In this document: piece after piece, positions 14,932-20,726 of the stretch
Layout of the letters: each line of letters starts with the position of its first letter
Position numbering within the stretch: position 1 is the first letter of the stretch
Assembly: GCA_938049325.1 (NCBI GenBank)
Contig: CALICC010000189.1
Coordinates: 1-20,726 of the forward strand
From: an uncultured Ilumatobacter sp.
Lineage (GTDB): Bacteria > Actinomycetota > Acidimicrobiia > Acidimicrobiales > Ilumatobacteraceae
Direction: 5' to 3'
DNA length: 20,726 nt
Notes under the pieces: model-generated
Seen by the model: the letters and a program-made list of their open reading frames with translations, nothing else
What the model was told of the DNA's origin: nothing
The model's database searches: none
Made by a program: the position numbers and the translations under genes

Positions 14932-17496
14932 CTAGTCGGGCGAGATCTGGCCGGCGAGTTCGAGGATCTTCGTCGGCGGGAGATATTGCGTGGTCACCCG
15001 CGCGTTGTAGTCCGAGAGCGCGTTCTCGATGGCGTTCGTGACCGCCGCTGGCGCGCCGATCATGCCGCCTTCGCCGACGCCGCGGAAGTCGTTCTCGAAG
15101 CCTTCGGAGTGCGTCTCGAGATGATGCACCTCCACCTCGGGGATCTCCATCGCGGTGGGCAACAGGTAATCCATGTAGGTGGCCGACTGGAGGTTGGCGT
15201 CCTCGTCGTACGTCGCCTGCTCGTAGAGCACCGAGCCGATTCCCTGCGCCACCCCGCCCCGAACCTGACCGTTGACGATCGCCGGGTTGATGATCGGCCC
15301 ACAATCCTCGACGACCAGATAGCGGGGGAAGGTGACCTTTCCGGTGCCGAGGTCGATGTCGACCACGCAGATCTGCGTAGCAGTCGACCAGCCGCCGTCA
15401 CCAGCGCCGTTGTAGTTGGTGCCGTACTCGAACGGGGTGCCGTACTTGTCGCCCTTGGCGCCATCGTCGGCGGCCTGCTTCGCCACCTCGGCAAAGGTGA
15501 TGCCTCGGGCCGGAACACCGGCCACGTGAATGTTGCCGTCGATGATCTCGACGTCGTCGGCCGCGCACTCGAGCATGTCGGCCGCCTTCTCGGCGATCTG
15601 GCGCCGCACTTCACGCGAGGTTTTGCGCACCACGCCACCGCCGATCGGGCCACCGCGGCTGCCGCCGGTGCCGATCAGGCTGAAGCTCGTCTTGTCGGTG
15701 TTGCCGTAGACGAGCTTCACGTCGTCGAGCGCCACGCCGAGTTCGTCGGCAGCAACCTGTGCGTAGGTGGTTTCGTGACTCTGGCCGTGCGGCATCTGCG
15801 ACGTGTAGATCACGACCGACCCGTCGGCTTCGATTGTTGTGTAGCCCTCTTCGGGCATGAGCATGCCCGAGCCCGGGTTGATCGAGTCCCAGTAGTTCGG
15901 TGGGCCGGGAGCCGCCTCGTGATACGACGCGATGCCGATGCCGAGGCAGTGACCGCGCTCCGCGGCTTCGGCCCGGTCGGCTTCGAACTGCTCCATGTCG
16001 ACGAGCGTCAGCGCGTGCTCGAGGGTCTTGCGCGTCGACATCGTGGCGTCGATGGTCGGCCCGGTGATCATCGCCGTCGGCATGGCGTCTTCGCCGATCA
16101 TGTTCTTCAAGCGAAGCTCGGCGGGTGATATGCCGAGCGCGGCAGCGGTCACGTCGATCATGCGCTCGCGCGCCCATGTCTCGTTGGCCCACGGGCCGCG
16201 GTAGGCGACGTACTTGCCCTTGTTCGTCGCGACGATGCGGCTCCGGATCTCGTATGCGTCCCACTTGTACGAGCCGGGGAACATCACCTTGATCATCTTC
16301 GAGATCATCGGGGCCCCGACCGGGAAGCCGGGGTATGCGCCCTGGTCCATGACCATGTCGACTTTGAGTCCGCGGAACGTGCCGTCGTTGTCGACCGCGA
16401 TCGACACGGTCATGGACTCTTCGCGCGCCTGGCCGCCGTCCATCAGGTTCTCGATGCGGTCTTCGATCCACTTGACCGGTCGGCCGACGCTGAGCGCCGC
16501 CGCAGCCACCGCGATGTCTTCTCGTGCGATCGAGCCCTTGGCGCCGAATCCGCCGCCGATGTCTTGTGCCTTGACGGTCGGGTAGCTCTCCTTCGCGAGC
16601 AGACCGACACCGATCTTGTTCATCGCCCCGAGGAACGACTTGTCCTTCTTGAACTGCGCGGCCGCGCCCGAGTTGTCCTGATCCTTCAGGTCGTCGCTGT
16701 TGCTCTGCAGGAACGACTTCATGCCGCTCGCGAAGCTGCTGCGCCGGTCCTTGTTCTTGGCGATCGCCTTGAGTGATGCGCCCATCGACTGTTTGTCGGT
16801 GAGGGCCGCCACAAGCCAGCGAAGTGCGTGGCTCGACTGCGTGGCGTTGTGGATCGTCATGTGTCCGTCGTCGTCGACCATGACCAAGCTGCCGCGGGTC
16901 TCCATCGGCTGATTCGACTGGCGCTGACACTCGAAGCGTTCGGTGATGACGCGGTCGGCGCCAGCGAACACGGCATCGATGTCGCCGAAGGTGTCGGTGT
17001 GGTCCATGACCACGTTGCTCCCGGCTTTCTCCCAGAGTGGCTCAGAGGAAGGCGACAACGCGTCGGCTATGTCGGCAACCGGCTCGAGCGGCTCGTAGTC
17101 GACCTCGACGAGTTCGATCGCGTCTTCGGCCAATGCACGCGACTCGGCGAGCACGACCGCTACCGGATCACCGACGAGGCGCACCTTGTCGGCGCTGAGC
17201 GCGTGATACATCGGCGTGTAGAGGCCGGGCAGCATCAGTAGCGGCGGGAATGGGTGAGTGGTGTCTTTCAGGTCGTCGCCGGTGATCACGGCGACGACGC
17301 CGGGGGCGCGTCGCGCAGCCGATGCATCGATCGAGTTGATCTTGGCGTGGGGCATCGGGCTGCGCACGAACACGGCGTGCACCACGTTGTCGGGGTCAAG
17401 GTCGGCGATGTACTGGCCGTTGCCGCGCAAGAGCCGATCGTCTTCGACGCGCTGCACGCTCTGGCCGACGAGGCCACTGCGGTTGGTGCTGCTCAT
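14932..17496 (-). CDS. Molybdenum hydroxylase large subunit (CoxL/xanthine dehydrogenase family)
   Basis: This 854-residue protein starts at an ATG with GGAGAG a few bases upstream, overlapping the small-subunit stop (ATGA). A longer in-frame extension to 17841 runs through the small-subunit gene and is rejected. It has the family start (GQSVQRVEDDRLLRGNGQY), the cofactor-binding QDIGGGFGAKG (residues 311-321), AYRGPWANE (431-439), GQSHETTYAQVAADELG, GTGGSRGG and the C-terminal GVGEGG with the catalytic Glu809. The loop AYRG lacks the Cys of AYRCSFR, so it is not form I CO dehydrogenase. It should bind the molybdopterin cytosine dinucleotide cofactor and hydroxylate a carbon next to N or an aldehyde, using water. 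Residues of about 234-305 are an unusual Lys/Ser-rich insertion. Confidence 0.9.
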   Translation of the reverse strand: MSSTNRSGLVGQSVQRVEDDRLLRGNGQYIADLDPDNVVHAVFVRSPMPHAKINSIDASAARRAPGVVAVITGDDLKDTTHPFPPLLMLPGLYTPMYHALSADKVRLVGDPVAVVLAESRALAEDAIELVEVDYEPLEPVADIADALSPSSEPLWEKAGSNVVMDHTDTFGDIDAVFAGADRVITERFECQRQSNQPMETRGSLVMVDDDGHMTIHNATQSSHALRWLVAALTDKQSMGASLKAIAKNKDRRSSFASGMKSFLQSNSDDLKDQDNSGAAAQFKKDKSFLGAMNKIGVGLLAKESYPTVKAQDIGGGFGAKGSIAREDIAVAAAALSVGRPVKWIEDRIENLMDGGQAREESMTVSIAVDNDGTFRGLKVDMVMDQGAYPGFPVGAPMISKMIKVMFPGSYKWDAYEIRSRIVATNKGKYVAYRGPWANETWARERMIDVTAAALGISPAELRLKNMIGEDAMPTAMITGPTIDATMSTRKTLEHALTLVDMEQFEADRAEAAERGHCLGIGIASYHEAAPGPPNYWDSINPGSGMLMPEEGYTTIEADGSVVIYTSQMPHGQSHETTYAQVAADELGVALDDVKLVYGNTDKTSFSLIGTGGSRGGPIGGGVVRKTSREVRRQIAEKAADMLECAADDVEIIDGNIHVAGVPARGITFAEVAKQAADDGAKGDKYGTPFEYGTNYNGAGDGGWSTATQICVVDIDLGTGKVTFPRYLVVEDCGPIINPAIVNGQVRGGVAQGIGSVLYEQATYDEDANLQSATYMDYLLPTAMEIPEVEVHHLETHSEGFENDFRGVGEGGMIGAPAAVTNAIENALSDYNARVTTQYLPPTKILELAGQISPD

Positions 17497-18038
17497 TTGC
17501 CGCTCTCCTTCATCACACGCACGGCGGTTTCGACGCCGGCAACGATCGATTGGTATCCGGTGCAGCGGCACAGGTTGCCGCTGAGTTCCTCGCGGATTTC
17601 GGCGGTGGTCGGATCGGGGTTCTCGTCGAGCAACGCAACGGCGCTCATGAGGAATCCCGGAGCGCAGAACGCACATTGGAAGCCGTGAGCTTCCATCATC
17701 GCTTGCTGGATTGGGTGGAGTTCGCCGTCGGGTCCGGCGAGTCCCTCGATCGTGGTGATCTCGGTGCCTTCGGCCTGTGCACCGAGCATGAGGCAGGACC
17801 GAGCAGGTTCGCCGTCGATCAGCACGGTGCAGGCGCCGCACACGCCGTGCTCGCAGCCGAGGTGTGTGCCGGTGAGGCCAATGTCTTCGCGGATCACGTC
17901 GCTGAGCGGTCGGCGTGCTTCGACCGATACCTGGTGGTGTGTGCCGTTCACGGTGACCGAGAGATCGACGATGCTGCCACCCGCGTCTCGTTCGGCCTGA
18001 AGCCGGGGAGTGTCGGTGTTTGACGTGGTATCGGTCAT
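17493..18038 (-). CDS. Molybdenum hydroxylase small [2Fe-2S] subunit (CoxS-like)
   Basis: This 181-residue protein holds two iron-sulfur sites. The plant-ferredoxin-type site is GCEHGVCGAC with Cys62, Cys67, Cys70 and a later Cys82. The all-helical site is CAFC (Cys122, Cys125) and GNLCRCTGYQ (Cys157, Cys159). It passes electrons from the molybdenum centre to the FAD subunit. The N-terminus is about 20 residues longer than usual and polar. It overlaps both neighbours by 4 bases, giving the order M-S-L that is common for this family in actinobacteria. The start ATG at 18038 was chosen for the ATGA overlap; a longer frame upstream reads through the FAD-subunit gene and is rejected. Confidence 0.93.
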   Translation of the reverse strand: MTDTTSNTDTPRLQAERDAGGSIVDLSVTVNGTHHQVSVEARRPLSDVIREDIGLTGTHLGCEHGVCGACTVLIDGEPARSCLMLGAQAEGTEITTIEGLAGPDGELHPIQQAMMEAHGFQCAFCAPGFLMSAVALLDENPDPTTAEIREELSGNLCRCTGYQSIVAGVETAVRVMKESGK

Positions 18039-18913
18039 GCGGATGCTCCGATCCGATTGGCCGCGGATTGCAGCCCGCGCAGGGTCAGCGTTCCGGCGAG
18101 GTGCTTGCGATAGGCGGTCGAGCCGTGAATGTCGCTCGGGGGTTCGAGTTCGGCTGACACGACCTCCGCGGCAGCGGCGAAGCTCTCGTCGTTCGCCGGT
18201 GCTCCTTGGAGAACCGCTTCCGCCGCGGTCACTCGGACCGCCGTGGACGCTGCACCGAGAAACGCGAGCGCAGCATCGGTGATGACGTTGTCGTCGCCGA
18301 CAACGAGCTTGCCGACGAACCCGACGAGTGCGTAATCGCCATGGCGGCGTGCCACCTCGGTGACCGCGCTGACCGCGTTGGCGGGCCAGGCCGGGAACGT
18401 GACCGACGTGAGGATCTCGTCGGCCTCGAGTGCGGTGTCGAGGTATCCCTCGAAGAAGTCGTTGGCTGCGATCGTGCGATCGCCGCGTGTTGACGTGGCG
18501 GTCATCGTGGCCTGCGTGGCGAGGACGACAGCTGGCATCTCGGCGGCAGGGTCGGCATGAGCGATGCTCCCGACCACGGTGCCACGCGTGCGGATGGCTC
18601 GGTGTGCCACCCACGGCATCGTCTGGGCGATCAGCGGAGCGTGCTCGGCGATGGCCGGCGACTTGTTGGCCTGCTCGTGGCGCACCAATGCCCCGATCGT
18701 GACCGCACCGTCGGAGTCGACGTGGATCGCGTCGAGCTTGGGAACGCGGCCGATGTCGACCACGTGTGCGGGACGACCCATCCGCAGTCCCATCAGTGGG
18801 ATCAAGCTCTGACCGCCGGCGAGGACTTTGGCATCGTCGCCGTGCTCGGTCAGCAAGGCGAGCGCCTCGTCGAGCGTTTCGGGTCGGTGGTAGATGAACG
18901 GCGGGGCCTTCAT
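18035..18913 (-). CDS. Molybdenum hydroxylase FAD-binding subunit (CoxM-like)
   Basis: This 292-residue protein starts at the ATG of MKAPPFIYHRPETL, which is preceded by AGGA seven bases upstream and matches the usual family start. A TTG at 18949 would add twelve residues and is less likely. FAD-binding motifs are LAGGQSLIPLM (residues 31-41), TIGALVRH (72-79) and RGTVVGSIAHADPAAEMPAVV (110-130). The C-terminal CO_deh_flav_C-type domain contains FLGAASTAVRVTAAE. It accepts electrons from the small subunit and passes them to a carrier or O2. It is first in the coxM-coxS-coxL-type operon. A 37-base gap separates it from the HTTM-like gene upstream on the same strand; no clear promoter is visible there, so read-through is possible. 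Confidence 0.92.
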   Translation of the reverse strand: MKAPPFIYHRPETLDEALALLTEHGDDAKVLAGGQSLIPLMGLRMGRPAHVVDIGRVPKLDAIHVDSDGAVTIGALVRHEQANKSPAIAEHAPLIAQTMPWVAHRAIRTRGTVVGSIAHADPAAEMPAVVLATQATMTATSTRGDRTIAANDFFEGYLDTALEADEILTSVTFPAWPANAVSAVTEVARRHGDYALVGFVGKLVVGDDNVITDAALAFLGAASTAVRVTAAEAVLQGAPANDESFAAAAEVVSAELEPPSDIHGSTAYRKHLAGTLTLRGLQSAANRIGASA

Positions 18914-18950
18914 CCGCAGATCCTGACGCTCGGAGGCGCTCGAAGTCAAT

Positions 18951-19862
18951 CTAGGTGCGGCGCCGCAGTGCGAGGACGACTCGCTCGAGCGCGAACATCG
19001 GCGCGAAGGCGACGAGGAAGAGCGGCGAGGGAAACCCGACGAGCATCGTCGCGAAGATGCCCACGTGCATCAGCCAGGCAACAATGACCCATCCGTTTCT
19101 CCAGCGCCCGCCCAGCAGCGCGAGTGGAGCGAGGAGTTCGATGGCCACGCTCGCAACACCAGCCGGACGCAACAGAACCGAGTGCTCGACGGCCAACACG
19201 GCGAGTGGCGGGCGTCGCTCGCCGAGGAGTTCGAGCCGCGTCGCCGAGTAGGCGATGTGGTTGCGGAGCGTGTCGCCGTCCATCCACTCGAAGCCGCCGT
19301 ACCGCAACTTGGCGACGCCCGCGATGACGTAGGTGATGACCGTCGTCAGCGCGGCCAGATGGAGCGCATGGCCGTAGCGATCGATCGGTGGACGGTCGGC
19401 GGGCGAGTGGGGGCCGCTCACCTCGACACGGGTGTGGGCGCGACGGAGTGCGTCGAGCGACCAGGCGTCGGCCGACCGCGCGAACGCGACAACGATCACG
19501 TGCAACGTCATCAGGTTCTCGAAGTGCAGGAGCTGGCCCCACGACGAGCGGTGCGTGGCGACGATGAGCAATCCGAGCGCGAAGACGGGGCCGGTCACGC
19601 GAAAACGCCAGCCGACGGTGAACAGCGCTCCGGCGACGATGGTGGCTGCGACGACGACGCTGTTGATCGGATGTGGGATCGGTTGGCCGATGACACGAAA
19701 GATGCCGACCGCATCGAAGCGACCGGGGGAGCGGTGTCCCAGCTCGACGAAGACGGGTGACCGCACCAGGAGGTAGCCGGTGACGAAGATGCCGAGGACG
19801 ATGCGAAAGGTTGCAAGCCGCTCCGGCGGTGCCTCGATCTTGGTCACGATTCGACTCGACAC
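18951..19862 (-). CDS. HTTM-like multi-pass membrane protein
   Basis: This 303-residue protein has about eight hydrophobic segments (roughly residues 17-36, 66-86, 90-106, 112-130, 168-186, 232-252, 256-274 and 278-296). Its pattern is that of the HTTM family (related to the membrane part of vitamin K-dependent gamma-carboxylase), including a start ERLATFRIVLGIFVTGYLL, LLHFENLMTLHVIVVAF, YVIAGVAKLRYGGFEWMDGDTLRNH and a late helix preceded by WVIVAWLMHVGIF. The biochemical role of bacterial HTTM proteins is mostly unknown. The GTG at 19862 gives a 19-base overlap with the upstream gene. A GTG at 19847 gives a 4-base GTGA overlap and is equally plausible. It appears translationally coupled to the small membrane protein upstream, as often seen for this family. 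Confidence 0.75.
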   Translation of the reverse strand: MSSRIVTKIEAPPERLATFRIVLGIFVTGYLLVRSPVFVELGHRSPGRFDAVGIFRVIGQPIPHPINSVVVAATIVAGALFTVGWRFRVTGPVFALGLLIVATHRSSWGQLLHFENLMTLHVIVVAFARSADAWSLDALRRAHTRVEVSGPHSPADRPPIDRYGHALHLAALTTVITYVIAGVAKLRYGGFEWMDGDTLRNHIAYSATRLELLGERRPPLAVLAVEHSVLLRPAGVASVAIELLAPLALLGGRWRNGWVIVAWLMHVGIFATMLVGFPSPLFLVAFAPMFALERVVLALRRRT

Positions 19863-20326
19863 GTTGCGTGGACGGTTCGCTCGACGATGCTCGAACGGTC
19901 GAGCGTGTGCTCGATCACGTCGTGGCGTTCGGTGACGACCTCCACAACGGTGATGCCGTCGTTCGGGTCGACGCGTGACGCGATCTCACCGCACCGATCG
20001 GCGGCCTGGCCGAGGCGGATCGCAGATCGCAATTCGCCCGTGGCAATCAGCGGGTCGTCGGTTCCACCGATGGTCCCGATCCCGAGTGCGACGCTCTCGC
20101 CCGCAGCGTCGATGCCGTACGCGGTGACGAACGAGACCTCTTGGCCGCGCGCCGAGGAGTACATCGGATACGTCGACAGCGGAAAGTCATCGGAGTCGAC
20201 GAGCACCGGAAACAAGAGAAAGCCGGCCAGCAGCAGCGTCGACACGCTTCCCCGTCTCGATCGGGCAGACATCTCGGAGACCCGCCGCTGCCAGCCGCGT
20301 GTCGAGTCATGTTGCACGGTGACCAT
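19844..20326 (-). CDS. Small single-pass membrane protein, HTTM partner
   Basis: This 160-residue protein has a basic N-terminus, one membrane helix (STLLLAGFLLFPVLV, about residues 29-43) and an extracytoplasmic part of about 115 residues. Directly after the helix comes DDFPLSTYPMYSSARG. From memory, a Pro-Met-Tyr motif of this kind recurs in small proteins encoded next to HTTM genes. The outer domain has two Cys (CGEIAS and the near-terminal CRVES) that could pair. The ATG at 20326 was used; an ATG at 20272 just before the helix is also possible. No clear ribosome site precedes either. It is probably a subunit or accessory factor of the HTTM-like protein; the function is unknown. Confidence 0.68.
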   Translation of the reverse strand: MVTVQHDSTRGWQRRVSEMSARSRRGSVSTLLLAGFLLFPVLVDSDDFPLSTYPMYSSARGQEVSFVTAYGIDAAGESVALGIGTIGGTDDPLIATGELRSAIRLGQAADRCGEIASRVDPNDGITVVEVVTERHDVIEHTLDRSSIVERTVHATCRVES

Positions 20327-20474
20327 CTTGCGCCGGATTCGAGCTGTCGGTCCAGCGGCGACGGCCCGAGGCCGTGGACGTCCGTCGATCGCTGACCTTG
20401 TGCCCTAGTGGTCAGGGCGCTCCTCCGTCATCGTGGATGGCGCGTCCGACACGCGATCAACTGGGAGGTCTGAG
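20327..20474. other. Divergent intergenic region
   Basis: This is the longest gap (148 bases) whose flanking starts I am sure of. It separates the minus-strand HTTM-partner gene from the plus-strand DUF4389 gene and should hold both promoters. It contains two short inverted repeats, ACGGCC-CGA-GGCCGT (20361-20375) and CTGACC with GGTCAG (20392-20415, 12-base spacer). No confident -10/-35 pair was found for either direction. Confidence 0.4.
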
Positions 20475-20726
20475 ATGAGTCAGGTGAATCCGCGCAACAA
20501 TCAGCAGTATCTGACTGTTGAGTCCCCGTACGAACTGGCGCGGTGGCGACCGCTTGTGAACTGGGTGCTGTACATCCCGCACGCGATCATCGTCAGCGCG
20601 CTCCAGACCCTCGCACAGGTGGTGTTCTTGGTGTACTGGTTGATGTTCGTCTTCACCGGAACGCAGCATCGCGGCCTGTACGGCGTGATGGCGATGTACG
20701 AGCGGTACAACGCTCGTGCCGGTGGG
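20475..20726 (+). CDS. DUF4389 membrane protein (3' partial)
   Basis: The ATG has a good ribosome site, GGGAGG at 20463-20468, and the frame stays open to the last base of the window (84 residues seen). The sequence contains YLTVESPYELARWRPLVNW, a hydrophobic helix (VLYIPHAIIVSALQTLAQVV), a second (VFLVYWLMFVFTG) and QHRGLYGVMAMYERYNAR. This matches the DUF4389 family of actinobacterial membrane proteins, which usually have one or two such modules; function unknown. It is divergent from the HTTM-partner gene. The rest of the gene lies outside the window. Confidence 0.82.
   Translation, partial: MSQVNPRNNQQYLTVESPYELARWRPLVNWVLYIPHAIIVSALQTLAQVVFLVYWLMFVFTGTQHRGLYGVMAMYERYNARAGG

Noticed and set aside
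14986..16128. Plus-strand open frame opposite the molybdenum hydroxylase large subunit
   Set aside because: It is opposite a fully conserved enzyme and its composition is that of a codon shadow; the same holds for other frames within this gene.
14932..17496. CO dehydrogenase (form I) identity for the CoxMSL-type operon
   Set aside because: The active-site loop reads AYRGPW and lacks the Cys of AYRCSFR needed for the Mo-Cu centre.
18914..18950. Separate promoter for the coxM-like gene (TTGACT at the left end of the gap)
   Set aside because: No -10-like box lies at a suitable distance, so the hexamer alone is not enough.
20361..20415. Two short inverted repeats upstream of the DUF4389 gene
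   Set aside because: Arms are only 6 bp and one spacer is 12 bases; such pairs are expected by chance in GC-rich DNA, so no operator or terminator is called.

Overview
This is a high-GC bacterial window of about 20.7 kb. It is densely packed with genes, with frequent ATGA/GTGA stop-start overlaps, several GTG starts and apparent leaderless starts. Together with the gene content (CoxMSL-type molybdenum hydroxylase, tandem Rieske oxygenases, HTTM-type membrane protein, DUF4389 protein), this suggests an actinobacterium, possibly of the Acidimicrobiia/Ilumatobacter kind. The taxonomy is inference and cannot be proven from the sequence alone. No rRNA, tRNA, CRISPR array, transposase or integrase was seen. 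Apart from one 148-base gap near the right end, non-coding stretches are shorter than about 160 bases.

Region 1 (1-2429) is a sulfur-handling block. It holds a 5'-truncated rhodanese with a DUF2892-type membrane tail, a translationally coupled metallo-beta-lactamase/persulfide-dioxygenase-like protein with two rhodanese domains, and a convergent rhodanese lipoprotein. Together they carry four rhodanese domains, three of them with the active-site Cys.

Region 2 (2480-6208, minus strand) encodes a 513-residue protein of unknown function with a probable DUF3892-like C-terminus. It also encodes an OafA-type membrane O-acyltransferase with a Pro/Thr linker and an SGNH domain.

Region 3 (6361-11228, plus strand) diverges from the acyltransferase across a 26-base inverted repeat. 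It is a tightly coupled five-gene set: free-standing adenylation enzyme, carrier protein, GNAT-like protein, formyltransferase and luciferase-like flavin monooxygenase. There is no condensation or thioesterase domain. It looks like a compact pathway that activates an amino or hydroxy acid on a carrier and then acylates, formylates and oxidises it. This is the best candidate in the window for an undescribed system.

Region 4 (11258-18913) is a catabolic block. A palindromic operator overlaps a leaderless promoter and is followed by an SDR dehydrogenase and two different Rieske oxygenase alpha subunits. A convergent coxM-coxS-coxL-type operon follows, encoding a molybdenum hydroxylase whose large subunit carries an unusual Lys-rich insertion. 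Together they look like an oxidative pathway for an unidentified organic compound. No beta subunit, ferredoxin, reductase or regulator gene is in the window.

Region 5 (18951-20726) holds an HTTM-like membrane protein with its small single-pass partner on the minus strand. A divergent DUF4389 membrane protein runs off the right edge.
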